From contig CAIZLM010000004.1 of the NCBI GenBank assembly GCA_903933805.1, positions 1 to 57,968 on the forward strand: a DNA stretch of 57,968 nucleotides, in the 5' to 3' direction. The stretch comes from an uncultured Bacteroidota bacterium. Its GTDB lineage: Bacteria; Bacteroidota; Bacteroidia; Chitinophagales; Saprospiraceae. The notes beneath the pieces were generated by a model. It did no database searches. It was given only the letters and a program-made list of their open reading frames with translations, and had not been told where the DNA came from. The translations under genes and the position numbers were made by a program. Below are positions 34,211 to 43,441 of this stretch, piece after piece (the first letter of the stretch is position 1; each line of letters begins with the position of its first letter).

Positions 34211-35233
34211 TTATTTCAACTCACCTGGCACCACCACCAAGCTTTTTAACCCGCCATCGCGGAGTAGCCAAACAGGGATGCTTCGGCCAATTGTTTCTTC
34301 TGCCAGCACTTTGTGGAGCAAATCAATGGAATCTACTGGTTTCCCTTCAAACTGAAGCAGCACATCACCGGCGCGAATACCAGCTTTTTCTGCCGCTCCG
34401 CCTGGTTCAACAGTTTGAATCAGGATGCCGCCTTTGGTGGGTATTTCTAAGGCATTAAGCCATTTTGCTGGCAGCGGTACTGCTTGAGCGCCAATGCCGA
34501 TGTAACCACGGCGTACCCGGCCCTCTAGGATAAGTTTTCCCACCACAAATTTTGCCAGATTAGAGGCGACAGCAAAAGAGAGTCCCTGCGCTGACAGGAT
34601 AACGGCCGTATTGACACCAATCACGCGACCGTGAGAGTCTACCAGTGGGCCGCCGCTGTTGCCAGGGTTGAGCGCGGCGTCTGTTTGAATGACATCGTCA
34701 ATTAAACGGCCATTTTGACTGCGAAGCGTGCGGCCCAAAGCACTTACAACACCAGCGGTTACAGAATATTGGAAACCAAAAGGATTTCCGATGGCGATGG
34801 CAATTTGTCCGACCTGAAGAAGATCACTCTCCCCAAAAGTCAGGGTGGCGAAGTTGTCTCCGTCAATTTTAAGTACGGCCACATCGGTAGCGGGGTCGTC
34901 GCCCAAGGTGTGGGCGAGAAAAGAACGGCCATCCGGGAGACTGGCTTCGATGCGCGTGGCGCCGTTCACTACATGACTATTGGTTACCACATAGCCATCA
35001 CTGCTGATGATAAAGCCGCTTCCCGTACCGGCGGTATTATCGGGCTGGCGGCGAACATTGCGCTGGTTATCGGATTTATCAACTTTCAAATGCACCACAG
35101 CATCGCTTGCATAGCGGGCCACACGGGTTACTGTTTGAGAATAAGCATCCAATAAAGCGTCATCCATCGCGGTTGCTGGGCGAAGAGCTGGAACATTACC
35201 AGCAGAATTTTCTGATGCAAGGAAATCAATCAT
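34211..35233 (-). CDS. HtrA-like trypsin-type serine protease with PDZ domain
   Basis: 340-aa S1C-family protease. The triad is His at about 86 (VVTNSHVVNG), Asp at about 115 (DDPATDVAVLK) and Ser at about 191 (LNPGNSGGPLVD). One PDZ domain follows (GYIGIGAQAV, GILIQTVEPGGAAEKAGIRA, DVLLQFEGKPV). Unlike DegP/DegQ there is no signal peptide or membrane anchor at the N-terminus (MIDFLASENSAGNVPALRPA), so it may be cytoplasmic or exported by another route, and only one PDZ is present. The start codon overlaps the stop of a small upstream frame (ATGA), hinting at translational coupling. Confidence 0.9.
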   Translation of the reverse strand: MIDFLASENSAGNVPALRPATAMDDALLDAYSQTVTRVARYASDAVVHLKVDKSDNQRNVRRQPDNTAGTGSGFIISSDGYVVTNSHVVNGATRIEASLPDGRSFLAHTLGDDPATDVAVLKIDGDNFATLTFGESDLLQVGQIAIAIGNPFGFQYSVTAGVVSALGRTLRSQNGRLIDDVIQTDAALNPGNSGGPLVDSHGRVIGVNTAVILSAQGLSFAVASNLAKFVVGKLILEGRVRRGYIGIGAQAVPLPAKWLNALEIPTKGGILIQTVEPGGAAEKAGIRAGDVLLQFEGKPVDSIDLLHKVLAEETIGRSIPVWLLRDGGLKSLVVVPGELK

Positions 35234-35484
35234 ACCAATGGAATTAAACGATGAAAGTAGGGATGCACGAAAAGATTGGTGCCGTAAAGTGTAGGGTAGG
35301 CGAGAATTATGCCAAATGGCACAGCGGCCGACAGAATGGCAGCAAGCAATGGTTTAAAACAAAGGCATTGGTACAAGTTAGAGGTAGGGATGCCATGTGC
35401 GTGGGTATTTGGTGATTCCAGAAGATAAATAGAAAAAAAACAATCAGAGCAGGATGGACAGCTTTGAGCCTTCTGAAAAGCCAT
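35230..35484 (-). CDS. Possible small membrane protein overlapping the HtrA-like gene
   Basis: 84-residue frame from an ATG at 35484 (MAFQKAQSCPSCSDCFFSIYLL); a GTG at 35556 would give 108 aa. It contains a Cys-rich start (CPSCSDC) and one likely membrane segment (PLLAAILSAAVPFGIILAYP). Its TGA overlaps the ATG of the HtrA-like gene as ATGA, which argues for a real coupled gene, but no family was recognised and base composition alone does not settle it. It could be a chance frame. Confidence 0.35.
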   Translation of the reverse strand: MAFQKAQSCPSCSDCFFSIYLLESPNTHAHGIPTSNLYQCLCFKPLLAAILSAAVPFGIILAYPTLYGTNLFVHPYFHRLIPLV

Positions 35485-35748
35485 AAAACGCCGAATCGAA
35501 CCGTCAGGGCATATATTCAGGCTGGAATTACGACAAACGTCGTATTTTGCAGGCACATTGAAAGCGCAGAAACGACTGATAATTATGGCTTCGAAACTTT
35601 TTTTAAGAATATTTTTAAAACTTCTTGGAAATAAGAAATTTGTTATGCTACCTTTGCGCTCGCTTTTGAAGGAAGGGGTAACAAAATAAAGTTACACGCA
35701 CTACAGAAGCAACACCATTCTGTTGAAATATTAAATCCTTTCGGGGTA
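35234..35748. other. Divergent region between the HtrA-like gene and rpsJ
   Basis: 515 bp. The half next to the protease holds the possible 84-aa frame. The half next to rpsJ is AT-rich and holds a well-formed promoter (35625-35656) and a leader of about 85 bases. No rpsL, rpsG or fusA, which often precede rpsJ, is present; the cluster starts at rpsJ. Confidence 0.6.
35625..35656 (+). promoter_or_regulatory. Promoter of the S10 ribosomal protein operon
   Basis: TTG (35625-35627), a 21-base spacer and TACCTTTG (35649-35656) match the Bacteroidota sigma factor pattern closely. It is preceded by an A/T-rich stretch (TTTTTTTAAGAATATTTTTA). The expected transcript starts about 85 bases before the rpsJ ATG. 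Confidence 0.65.
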
Positions 35749-36057
35749 ATGAATCAAAAAATTCGCATCAAACTTCGGTCTTACGACTACAACCTCGTGG
35801 ACAAGTCCACTGAGAAGATCGTGAAGACTGTACGTGCGAGTGGAGCTGTTGTAACTGGCCCGATTCCGCTGCCAACCGAGAAAGAAGTGTTTACGGTATT
35901 GCGTTCACCGCACGTAAACAAGAAAGCTCGGGAGCAGTTTCAGTTGCGCACACACAAGCGCCTTATTGAAATTTACACACCGACGCAAAAAACGGTGGAT
36001 GCTCTCTCCAAGTTGGAACTCCCGAGCGGAGTTGACATCCAGGTCAAGCTCACGTAA
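35749..36057 (+). CDS. rpsJ: 30S ribosomal protein S10
   Basis: 102-aa small-subunit head protein, also a partner of NusB/NusG in transcription. The sequence [20 protein letters not shown], the loop [20 protein letters not shown] (about 37-57) and [20 protein letters not shown] are diagnostic. It is the first gene of the ribosomal cluster. A 188-bp gap with a hairpin separates it from rplC, unlike the short gaps downstream. Confidence 0.97.
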   Translation: MNQKIRIKLRSYDYNLVDKSTEKIVKTVRASGAVVTGPIPLPTEKEVFTVLRSPHVNKKAREQFQLRTHKRLIEIYTPTQKTVDALSKLELPSGVDIQVKLT

Positions 36058-36139
36058 TTAGCGTCTCTGAATTAAACATAAGTCTGCGGTTTCCGGCTTA
36101 GGACAAAGTATCTGGATTACTAGATAACTGCCTCGGTCG

Positions 36140-36172
36140 AAAGCGGTTCCGTAACAACGGAATGTCCGCTTT
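36140..36172 (+). promoter_or_regulatory. Two-part hairpin between rpsJ and rplC
   Basis: AAAGCGG (36140-36146) pairs with CCGCTTT (36166-36172) and encloses an inner stem TTCCGT-AACA-ACGGAA (36147-36162). It is followed by TTGTCGTGTCC, not a clean T tract. It may be an attenuator, an RNA processing site or an autoregulatory target for a ribosomal protein such as L3 or L4. Confidence 0.5.
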
Positions 36173-36245
36173 TGTCGTGTCCACACCGCTGAAAGCCGTT
36201 TGAAAAATAACAGCAATCGTTCAAAAATATTAAATTCTGACTCAA

Positions 36246-36869
36246 GTGAACGGTCTGATTGGAAAAAAATTAGGGATGACCAGCATCTACGACAGCAACG
36301 GTAAAAATGTTGCTTGTACGATCATCGAAGCTGGCCCATGCGTTGTAACGCAAGTGCGCACTGAAGACACAGATGGCTACACAGCCATCCAGTTGGCTTA
36401 TGGTGATCGCAAACACAAAAACACTCCTAAGCCGCTGATGGGGCACTTTAAGGCCGCTGGTCTTGAAGATCCACTTCACAAGGTAAAAGAGTTCCGCGAC
36501 ATGAACCTTGCCAAGAGTCTTGGAGATGAAGTCACCGTTGGTGAGGTCTTTCAGGAAGGCGACAAAGTAAGTGTTGTGGGAACGTCGAAAGGTAAAGGTT
36601 TTCAGGGTGTTGTAAAACGTCACGGTTTTGGTGGTGTTATGCAACAGACTCACGGCCAGCACAATCGACTCCGTGCACCAGGATCACTTGGTAACTCTTC
36701 TTTCGCTGCGAAAGTAATGAAAGGGATGCGAATGGGTGGTCACATGGGCAACGAACAGGTGAAATTGCGCCGTCTGCAAGTATTGAAAGTGTTCCCCGAC
36801 CAGAATTTGATTTTGGTCAAAGGCGCAGTGCCGGGTCACAAGGGCGCTTATGTCTTCATTGAAAAATAA
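36246..36869 (+). CDS. rplC: 50S ribosomal protein L3
   Basis: 207-aa early-assembly 23S rRNA-binding protein. It starts with GTG at 36246 ([20 protein letters not shown]). The family signatures [20 protein letters not shown] (about 100-119) and the extended loop [18 protein letters not shown]-type segment are present, here with [17 protein letters not shown]. It is 7 bp before the chosen rplD start. Confidence 0.96.
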   Translation: MNGLIGKKLGMTSIYDSNGKNVACTIIEAGPCVVTQVRTEDTDGYTAIQLAYGDRKHKNTPKPLMGHFKAAGLEDPLHKVKEFRDMNLAKSLGDEVTVGEVFQEGDKVSVVGTSKGKGFQGVVKRHGFGGVMQQTHGQHNRLRAPGSLGNSSFAAKVMKGMRMGGHMGNEQVKLRRLQVLKVFPDQNLILVKGAVPGHKGAYVFIEK

Positions 36870-36876
36870 ATCGGAA

Positions 36877-37503
36877 ATGAAAGTTTCGGTCTATAATATC
36901 AAGGGCGAAGCCACTGGCCGCTCGATCGAACTCCCGGAAGAGGTGTTCGGTATTGAACCACACGAACACAGCGTTTGGCTCGATGTAAAGCGTTACTTGG
37001 CAGCACAACGCCAAGGCACGCACAAGTCGAAAGAACGTCGTGAGATAAGCGGTTCTACCCGTAAGTTGCACAAGCAAAAAGGAACAGGTGGTTCACGTAA
37101 AGGTGACATCAATAGCCCTGTCTTCCGCGGTGGTGGCCGTGTATTCGGTCCACGCCCACGCAACTACGACATTCAGGTGAATGCGAAAGTGAAACGCCTT
37201 GCACGTCGCAGCGCGCTTTCTGCCAAAGCACAATCTGGGGCCATCGTAGTGGTAGAAGACTTTTCGTTTGATTCGCCAAAAACAAGTGCTTTTCTTGATA
37301 TCCTGCGTTCTTTGAATGTAGCTGATAAGAAGCCACTTACAGTGTTGGGCGAATATGACAAGACGCTTTATCTGTCTTGCCGTAATCTCGAAAAGGCTGT
37401 TATTGCTCCGGCAACCGACCTTAATACGTACCAGATCATGAATGCAGGCGCTGTAATCATTACGGAAAGCGCAGTTCAAAAGATCACAGAAAATTGCGAA
37501 TAA
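36877..37503 (+). CDS. rplD: 50S ribosomal protein L4
   Basis: 208-aa exit-tunnel protein; start ATG 36877 ([20 protein letters not shown]) rather than an upstream ATG inside rplC. The extended loop [20 protein letters not shown] with [20 protein letters not shown] (about 50-90) reaches into the tunnel in known ribosomes. In some bacteria L4 represses its own operon; the hairpin at 36140-36172 is one place to look for that here. Confidence 0.96.
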   Translation: MKVSVYNIKGEATGRSIELPEEVFGIEPHEHSVWLDVKRYLAAQRQGTHKSKERREISGSTRKLHKQKGTGGSRKGDINSPVFRGGGRVFGPRPRNYDIQVNAKVKRLARRSALSAKAQSGAIVVVEDFSFDSPKTSAFLDILRSLNVADKKPLTVLGEYDKTLYLSCRNLEKAVIAPATDLNTYQIMNAGAVIITESAVQKITENCE

Positions 37504-37509
37504 ATAGTC

Positions 37510-37815
37510 ATGGCTAAGCAAATTTTGATCAAGCCGGTTATCACCGAAAAAGCGACGAAACTCGCTGACAAGCGCAACTGTTACGCGTTCGTGGTAACAA
37601 AGGGCGTCAACAAGATTGAAATCCGCAAGGCTGTTGAACAAATGTTCAACGTCAGTGTGGAGTCAGTAAATACAATGGTTATGCCCGGCAAACCAAAGTC
37701 GCGTAGCACCAAAACTGCCATCGTGAAAGGTACAAAGTCTTCTTACAAGAAGGCCTATGTTACCCTCACACAAGGCGAAACCATCGACCTATTCGGTGGA
37801 AATGATGAAGAATAA
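37510..37815 (+). CDS. rplW: 50S ribosomal protein L23
   Basis: 101-aa protein at the tunnel exit, docking site of trigger factor and SRP. The family start ILIKPVITEKATKLADKRNC and the loop EQMFNVSVESVNTMVMPGKP are present. The C-terminus is slightly longer than in E. coli (TIDLFGGNDEE, acidic). It lies 6 bp after rplD. Confidence 0.95.
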   Translation: MAKQILIKPVITEKATKLADKRNCYAFVVTKGVNKIEIRKAVEQMFNVSVESVNTMVMPGKPKSRSTKTAIVKGTKSSYKKAYVTLTQGETIDLFGGNDEE

Positions 37816-37847
37816 ATAACCACGACTCACTCGCAATAGAGTAAGAT

Positions 37848-38678
37848 ATGGCAGTCAAGAAATTTAACCCGATCACTCCCGGCCAGCGTTTTCGTGTGGC
37901 AATTAAGAGGGACGAACTGACCAAAGGTGCAGAACCTGAGAAGTCATTGTTGCTCTCTTTTGGTAGCACCGGCGGCAGAAATGTACAAGGTCACCGTACC
38001 ATGCGTCACCGCGGTGGTGGCCATAAACGTCGCTATCGTATCATCGACTTCAAACGCGATAAGCAAGGCGCGGCAACGGTTCAATCTATTCAGTACGATC
38101 CGTACCGCACAGCTTTTATCGCACTCTTGGAGTACGCTGACGGCGAAAAACGCTACATCATTGCACCCAAGGGGCTGCAGGTGGGCCAAAAAGTACACGC
38201 TGGAACAGGTATTTCTCCGGAAACGGGAAACTGCATGTTCTTGGCTGAAGTGCCGCTTGGTGCCATTGTGCACAACGTAGAAATGCGTCCTGGTCAAGGT
38301 GGAATCCTCGTTCGTAGTGCCGGCACGTCCGCTACTATGATGGGACGCGAAGATCGCTACGCTGTATTGCGCATGCCTTCAGGCGAAACCCGTAGGATTT
38401 TGTTGGCCTGCCGTGTTACCATCGGTACAGTGAGCAATACCGACCACAACCTAGAAATAATGGGTAAAGCTGGTCGTAACCGATGGAAAGGCTGGAGACC
38501 GCGCAACCGTCCGGTAGCGATGAACCCAGTCGATCACCCGATGGGTGGCGGTGAAGGTCGCGCATCAGGTGGCCACCCAAGATCTCGCAACGGTATTATG
38601 GCTAAAGGTCAGAAGACAAGAAGTCGTACCAAAGCGTCTAATGCGTTGATTATCAATCGCAGAAAGACAGGTAAATAA
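37848..38678 (+). CDS. rplB: 50S ribosomal protein L2
   Basis: 276-aa core large-subunit protein close to the peptidyl transferase centre. Signatures are VKKFNPITPGQRFRVAIKRD, GRNVQGHRTMRHRGGGHKRR (about 44-63) and the C-terminal AMNPVDHPMGGGEGRASGGH (about 223-242) with the conserved His essential for activity in other bacteria. Standard length. Confidence 0.97.
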   Translation: MAVKKFNPITPGQRFRVAIKRDELTKGAEPEKSLLLSFGSTGGRNVQGHRTMRHRGGGHKRRYRIIDFKRDKQGAATVQSIQYDPYRTAFIALLEYADGEKRYIIAPKGLQVGQKVHAGTGISPETGNCMFLAEVPLGAIVHNVEMRPGQGGILVRSAGTSATMMGREDRYAVLRMPSGETRRILLACRVTIGTVSNTDHNLEIMGKAGRNRWKGWRPRNRPVAMNPVDHPMGGGEGRASGGHPRSRNGIMAKGQKTRSRTKASNALIINRRKTGK

Positions 38679-38741
38679 AGCATGAAACAAAACCACAGGG
38701 TTGGTTTTTCATTCATAACTCATCATTCATCAATTTAGCAA

Positions 38742-39008
38742 ATGCCGCGTTCACTCAAAAAAGGTCCATATATCCACCATACATTGTTGGAAAAAGTGGC
38801 CAAGGCAAAGCAAAGCAGTCGCAAGCAGGTGATCAAGACTTGGAGCCGCTCATCGATGATTAGCCCCGACATGGTCGGTGAAACCATCGCGGTACACAAT
38901 GGAAAAACCTTTGTCCCTGTATTTGTGACTGAAAATATGGTTGGCCACAAATTGGGCGAGTTTTCACCCACTCGCAATTTCCGTGGTCACGGTGGCAGTA
39001 AAAAGTAA
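38742..39008 (+). CDS. rpsS: 30S ribosomal protein S19
   Basis: 88-aa protein of the 30S head, contacting S13. It contains [18 protein letters not shown], then [20 protein letters not shown] and the ending [17 protein letters not shown], all typical. It lies 63 bp downstream of rplB and is followed by rplV. Confidence 0.96.
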   Translation: MPRSLKKGPYIHHTLLEKVAKAKQSSRKQVIKTWSRSSMISPDMVGETIAVHNGKTFVPVFVTENMVGHKLGEFSPTRNFRGHGGSKK

Positions 39009-39092
39009 AACTTGATACTGGAAACTAGATACTTGGAAACCGTTAGCCGGCCAGCATCCAGAATCCTCTAACCAGCATCAACTATTAATAAA

Positions 39093-39449
39093 ATGGAAGC
39101 AGTAGCAAAACTGAGAAACGTTCCGATGTCACCGCGCAAAATGCGCCTGGTGGTGGATAATATCCGCGGCAAAAATGTTGTGGATGCCTTGGGTATCCTC
39201 AAGTATACCAACAAAGAAGCCGCAGTATGGCTTGAGAAATTGGTACTTTCAGCTGTCAACAACTGGGAACAGAAATCCGAGCAGGATGGCGCAGCCGATG
39301 ATTATGGACTCTACATCAAAACAGTGTTCGTAGATCCAGGTAGTATCATCTATCGCTTTCTGCCAGCGCCACAAGGCCGCGCATATCGCGTCCGTAAGCG
39401 TCGTAATCACGTGACCCTCGTTGTGGCAAACAGCGTACCACTTGATTAA
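39093..39449 (+). CDS. rplV: 50S ribosomal protein L22
   Basis: 118-aa tunnel protein. It has RNVPMSPRKMRLVVDNIRGK near the start and the beta-hairpin segment RFLPAPQGRAYRVRKRRNHV (about 88-107) that lines the exit tunnel. The 84-bp gap before it and 50-bp gap after contain no clear signal. Length normal for Bacteroidota. Confidence 0.96.
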   Translation: MEAVAKLRNVPMSPRKMRLVVDNIRGKNVVDALGILKYTNKEAAVWLEKLVLSAVNNWEQKSEQDGAADDYGLYIKTVFVDPGSIIYRFLPAPQGRAYRVRKRRNHVTLVVANSVPLD

Positions 39450-39499
39450 TAGTCTAAGAAACCTGTTCAATCACATCATCACTCATTCGTACCAATATA

Positions 39500-40498
39500 A
39501 TGGGTCAAAAAGCAAATCCGATAGGCAATCGTCTGGGCATCATCCGTGGTTGGGATTCCAACTGGTATGCTGACAAAGACTTTGGTCTCAAAGTGGTAGA
39601 AGACGAAAAAATTCGCAACTACCTCCGCGCCCGTCGTCCAAAAACAGCAACGGCTGATCCACGTGATCGCAACAAACCTGTTCAATTTGGCATCTCTCGT
39701 GTTGCTATTGAACGTACTATGCGCCGCGTAACCGTTACCATCCACACCAGCCGTCCAGGTATTATTATTGGTAAAGGTGGTAAAGAGGTTGACCTGATCA
39801 AGGAAGAGCTCAAAGTACTCACGGGCAAAGAAGTTCAGATCAATATCTTTGAAATTCGGAAGCCAGAGTTGGATGCAAACATTGTTGGTGAACAGATTGC
39901 CAAACAAATTGAAGCACGTATCAACTACCGTCGAGCCATCAAAGGTGCCATTCAAGGTACGATGCGTGCAGGTGGTGAGGGGATTAAGGTGCGCATCAGC
40001 GGCCGTGTTGGCGGTGCAGAGATTGCCCGTACAGAAGAATACAAAGAAGGGCGTACGCCATTGCACACATTCCGTGCAGATATTGATTATGCACTCGTTG
40101 AAGCACAAACCGTTTACGGAAAAATTGGCATCAAAGTGTGGCTTTTCAAAGGAGAAGTTTTGCAAAAACGCGAATTAACGCCTTTTGCAGCAGCTGAAGG
40201 AACGGGTAGTGATCGTCGTGAAGGTGGAGATCGTCGTGAAGGCGGTGGAGACCGTGGCGGAGATCGTCGCCGCGAAGGCGGAGACCGTGGTGGAGATCGT
40301 CGCCGTGAAGGCGGCGGTGGAGATCGTCGCGAAGGCGGAGATCGTCGCGGCGGAACAAATTCTCGCGGAGGAGCAGGTGGCGGTGGTAATCGTGGTGGTG
40401 GCGCAGGCGGTGCAAACCGTGGCGGAACCGGCGGCGGTGGCAATCGTGGCGGCAGCGGCGGCGGTGCAAACCGTGGCGGCGGCGGCGGAACACGCTAA
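39500..40498 (+). CDS. rpsC: 30S ribosomal protein S3 with long Arg/Gly-rich C-terminal tail
   Basis: 332-aa protein of the mRNA entry site. The first 228 residues are a normal S3: [20 protein letters not shown], the KH domain with the loop [18 protein letters not shown] (about 86-103) and the C-terminal S3 domain ending at [12 protein letters not shown]. The remaining roughly 100 residues are a low-complexity tail, first DRREGG-type units (about 232-280), then GGG-N/ANRGG units to the end, with RGG motifs. E. coli S3 ends at 233 residues. The tail DNA (about 40200-40495) is a short imperfect repeat of GATCGTCGTGAAGGTGGA-like units. Frame and stop codon are intact, and rplP follows after 83 bp. 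Confidence 0.95.
   Translation: MGQKANPIGNRLGIIRGWDSNWYADKDFGLKVVEDEKIRNYLRARRPKTATADPRDRNKPVQFGISRVAIERTMRRVTVTIHTSRPGIIIGKGGKEVDLIKEELKVLTGKEVQINIFEIRKPELDANIVGEQIAKQIEARINYRRAIKGAIQGTMRAGGEGIKVRISGRVGGAEIARTEEYKEGRTPLHTFRADIDYALVEAQTVYGKIGIKVWLFKGEVLQKRELTPFAAAEGTGSDRREGGDRREGGGDRGGDRRREGGDRGGDRRREGGGGDRREGGDRRGGTNSRGGAGGGGNRGGGAGGANRGGTGGGGNRGGSGGGANRGGGGGTR
40200..40495 (+). repeat. Short tandem-like repeat coding the S3 tail
   Basis: Imperfect units such as GATCGTCGTGAAGGCGG and GGAGATCGTCGCCGCGAAGG in the first part and GGCGGTGGTAATCGTGGTGG or GGCGGTGCAAACCGTGG in the second part. All keep the S3 reading frame. Such repeats commonly vary in number between strains. Confidence 0.8.
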
Positions 40499-40581
40499 TC
40501 ATACGCACCAATACTGAAACAACAATTCATTCAAATTCGAGTCAATAGTATTGATTGACAGGCTTTTAAATTCATCCAACG

Positions 40582-41001
40582 ATGTTACAGCCCAACCGTC
40601 AGAAATATCGCAAACAACATAAAGGCCGCAACCGTGGCTTGGCCCATAAAGGCAGTAGCATCTCCTTCGGCTCATTTGCGTTGAAATCTCTGGAGTTCAG
40701 CCGCCTGACCGGCCGTCAATTGGAAGCAGCCCGTATCGCGCTCACACGTCACATGAAACGTGAAGGTAAAGTGTGGATACGTGTATTTCCAGACAAACCA
40801 GTTACGTCTAAGCCCGCCGAGGTTCGTATGGGTAAGGGTAAAGGTGCCGTTGATCATTACGTTTGTGAAGTGCAACCAGGTCGTATTATTTTTGAGGTTG
40901 AAGGAGTTAGCGAAGAACTCGCACATGCGTCTCTCCGCCTAGCAGCTCAAAAATTACCGGTGCTTTGCAAATCCGTTACACGTCACGACTTTGAAGGGTA
41001 A
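40582..41001 (+). CDS. rplP: 50S ribosomal protein L16
   Basis: 139-aa protein near the A-site tRNA. It has [40 protein letters not shown] and the loop [20 protein letters not shown] (about 74-93) containing the Arg that is hydroxylated in some bacteria. Length and start are standard. Confidence 0.96.
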   Translation: MLQPNRQKYRKQHKGRNRGLAHKGSSISFGSFALKSLEFSRLTGRQLEAARIALTRHMKREGKVWIRVFPDKPVTSKPAEVRMGKGKGAVDHYVCEVQPGRIIFEVEGVSEELAHASLRLAAQKLPVLCKSVTRHDFEG

Positions 41002-41078
41002 ACTTTTAATGTGGCTGTTGAGAAGGCGATCATCACTTGATTTTCAATTTTTACGCATCCAATTATCACAATAAAAAA

Positions 41079-41339
41079 ATGGCAAAGGAAAAATTTGCAC
41101 CTGCTGAACTGAACGATGACCAATTGGGGATTGAACTCCAAACACGGGAGCGTGAGTACCAGCAAATGAAATTCGACCACGCTGCGAAAGGCATCGCTAA
41201 TCCAATGGAACTTCGTGATTTGCGTCGTGATATCGCACGCATACACACGGAAACCCGGCGCCGCGAGATGGTCACTATGACCCCTGAGCAACTGCAAATG
41301 CGCTCAAAAATTCGCGCACGCCGTCGTCGCCAAAAATAA
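41079..41339 (+). CDS. rpmC: 50S ribosomal protein L29
   Basis: 86-aa helical protein at the tunnel exit, starting at ATG 41079 (MAKEKFAPAELNDDQLGIEL). An in-frame ATG at 41037 adds 14 non-conserved residues and is rejected. The pattern ELNDDQL...LREYQQMKFDHA-type helix and PMELRDLRRDIARIHTETRR fits L29. The C-terminal tail (MTPEQLQMRSKIRARRRRQK) is longer and more basic than the 63-residue E. coli protein. Confidence 0.92.
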   Translation: MAKEKFAPAELNDDQLGIELQTREREYQQMKFDHAAKGIANPMELRDLRRDIARIHTETRRREMVTMTPEQLQMRSKIRARRRRQK

Positions 41340-41376
41340 CCAGCACTTTTAGCAAGAACAATCTACATCGTCATAG

Positions 41377-41640
41377 ATGGAATCACTAGTAAGAAATCTT
41401 CGCAAGCAAAAGACCGGTGTGGTCGTATCCAATAAAATGGACAAAACCATCGCCGTTAAGGTGGAACGCCGCCTAATGCACCCGCTTTATGGAAAGTTCG
41501 TAAAGCGATCCAAGAAGTTCTTCGCACACGATGAAGAAAATACCTGTAATGTCGGTGATTTGGTCCGCATTATGGAAACTCGCCCGCTTAGCAAAAATAA
41601 GCGCTGGCGTTTGATCGAAATCATGGAAAGAGCGAAGTAA
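41377..41640 (+). CDS. rpsQ: 30S ribosomal protein S17
   Basis: 87-aa 16S rRNA-binding OB-fold protein: [40 protein letters not shown] and [20 protein letters not shown] are diagnostic. It lies 37 bp after rpmC and 91 bp before rplN. Confidence 0.95.
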   Translation: MESLVRNLRKQKTGVVVSNKMDKTIAVKVERRLMHPLYGKFVKRSKKFFAHDEENTCNVGDLVRIMETRPLSKNKRWRLIEIMERAK

Positions 41641-41731
41641 TACTCCGGTCGTCAGTTATTTGATCCATCGAATACGGAAATTCCGTTCTCCGAAAATCAT
41701 TGGCTAAAAACCGAATAAAAATTTAAATGTC

Positions 41732-42097
41732 ATGATCCAGCAAGAGTCTCGTTTGAATGTAGCCGATAATTCTGGCGCTAAAGAAGTGCTTTGCATTCGT
41801 GTCCTCGGACACACACGCCAGCGCTACGCAGGAGTGGGCGACACCATCGTCGTCACGGTTAAAGATGCATCTCCAGGCGGCTTGAAAAAAGGCACGGTTT
41901 CCAAAGCTGTTATCGTTCGTACCCGGAAAGAAATTCGCCGTAAAGACGGTTCTTATATCCGGTTCGACGACAATGCAGTAGTGCTTCTCAATGCCTCAGA
42001 GGAACCAAGGGGCACCCGTATATTCGGACCTGTTGCGCGTGAACTCCGTGATAAAGACTTCATGCGTATCATTTCTTTGGCTCCCGAAGTTCTGTAA
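41732..42097 (+). CDS. rplN: 50S ribosomal protein L14
   Basis: 121-aa 23S rRNA-binding protein at the subunit interface. Diagnostic segments are [40 protein letters not shown] and the ending [20 protein letters not shown]. It is fully standard in length. Confidence 0.96.
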   Translation: MIQQESRLNVADNSGAKEVLCIRVLGHTRQRYAGVGDTIVVTVKDASPGGLKKGTVSKAVIVRTRKEIRRKDGSYIRFDDNAVVLLNASEEPRGTRIFGPVARELRDKDFMRIISLAPEVL

Positions 42098-42170
42098 TTT
42101 TTTGAAACTTATCTATTTGAACGGTTGTCCTGTTGTCAGGCTGATTTTCAAATTCTTACATTCAATAACA

Positions 42171-42515
42171 ATGGCTACGAAAAATACATCGAAGCGTTTT
42201 GCACCAAAACTACACATCCACAAGGGTGACAAGGTGATTGTCATTGCCGGCGACGACAAAGGCAAAACCGGTGAGGTGATTGAAATGATTACCAGTAAGT
42301 CTCGTGCTGTTGTGGAAGGCGTTAATATTGTCAAAAAACACGTCAAAGCCACACAAAACGAAAGCGGTGGTATCATCGAAATGCCCGCTTCGATCCATAT
42401 ATCCAATCTCTCTTTGGTAGATCCAAAGTCAGGAGAGGCAACGCGCATCAGCTACCGTGTAGAAAACGGTGAAAAACTGCGCATTTCAAAAAAATCAGGC
42501 AACGTCATTAAGTAA
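42171..42515 (+). CDS. rplX: 50S ribosomal protein L24
   Basis: 114-aa assembly-initiator protein. The start ATG 42171 ([20 protein letters not shown]) is preferred, because a 60-codon upstream extension overlaps rplN. The KOW motif [19 protein letters not shown] (about 23-41) and [20 protein letters not shown] follow the family. Its TAA overlaps the ATG of rplE by one base (TAATG), so translation is likely coupled. Confidence 0.95.
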   Translation: MATKNTSKRFAPKLHIHKGDKVIVIAGDDKGKTGEVIEMITSKSRAVVEGVNIVKKHVKATQNESGGIIEMPASIHISNLSLVDPKSGEATRISYRVENGEKLRISKKSGNVIK

Positions 42516-43063
42516 TGAAATACGTACCTCGTCTCAAGACTAAATACCAGCAAGAAGTGGTGCCTGCGCTCATGCAGCAGTTCAACTACTCTTCTGTGAT
42601 GCAGGTGCCTCGTTTGGAGAAAATCTGTATCAACCAAGGCATCGGCGAAGCTACCGGCGACAAAAAGCTGATTGACAATGCTGCTAATGAACTTAGCATT
42701 ATTGTTGGGCAGAAAGCAGTATCCACCAAAGCCCGCCTTTCTATCTCTAACTTCAAACTGCGCGAAGGGATGCCCATTGGTGTCCGTGTTACCCTTCGGG
42801 GCGAGCGTATGTATGAATTTTTGGATCGTCTTATCTCGATATCACTCCCCCGTGTTCGTGACTTCCGCGGCATCAACGATAAGTCTTTCGACGGTCGTGG
42901 AAACTATAGCATGGGTATCACTGAACAAATCATTTTCCCTGAAATTGATATTGATAAAGTGAGCAAAATAATGGGTATGGATATCTCTTTCGTAACAACG
43001 GCAAAAACTGATTCTGAAGCTTTTGCCTTGTTGAAAGAAATGGGTGTTCCCTTCAAAAAATAA
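42515..43063 (+). CDS. rplE: 50S ribosomal protein L5
   Basis: 182-aa 5S rRNA-binding protein. It has [20 protein letters not shown] (about 29), [20 protein letters not shown] (about 68) and [20 protein letters not shown] (about 112). Length is normal. The start overlaps the stop of rplX by one base. Confidence 0.96.
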   Translation: MKYVPRLKTKYQQEVVPALMQQFNYSSVMQVPRLEKICINQGIGEATGDKKLIDNAANELSIIVGQKAVSTKARLSISNFKLREGMPIGVRVTLRGERMYEFLDRLISISLPRVRDFRGINDKSFDGRGNYSMGITEQIIFPEIDIDKVSKIMGMDISFVTTAKTDSEAFALLKEMGVPFKK

Positions 43064-43096
43064 CCTAAGCCGTTCATTTTCAAGTAATAAAGAAAC

Positions 43097-43366
43097 ATGG
43101 CAAAGAAATCGGTCATCGCCCGCGAACACAAGCGCCAACGTATGGTTGCCAAGTACGCAGAGTTGCGCAAAAAACTGAAAGAGGCTGGCGACTACGAAGC
43201 GCTGGACAAACTTCCGCGCAATGCCAATCCTATACGCTTGCACAATCGCTGCTTGCTGACGGGTCGTCCAAAAGGATACATGCGCAAATTTGGCGTCTGT
43301 CGCGTCAAATTCCGCGAATTGGCCTTGTACGGTAAAATACCTGGTGTAACAAAAGCATCCTGGTAA
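43097..43366 (+). CDS. rpsN: 30S ribosomal protein S14
   Basis: 89-aa protein of the long, zinc-free class: [40 protein letters not shown] and [20 protein letters not shown]. It lacks the CxxC...CxxC zinc site of the short form. It lies 33 bp after rplE. Confidence 0.96.
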   Translation: MAKKSVIAREHKRQRMVAKYAELRKKLKEAGDYEALDKLPRNANPIRLHNRCLLTGRPKGYMRKFGVCRVKFRELALYGKIPGVTKASW

Positions 43367-43441
43367 AAAAATCTCCTTTGTTCGTTCTGTATTTTTAACT
43401 GCGAACAAAGCAAAACTATCAACTATCAACTTTTTGATAAA

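Noticed and set aside
40114-40517. Long frames on both strands over the S3 tail, rich in Pro/Arg, His/Arg or Ala/Val
   Set aside because: They are other frames of the short DNA repeat; only the S3 frame continues a known gene.
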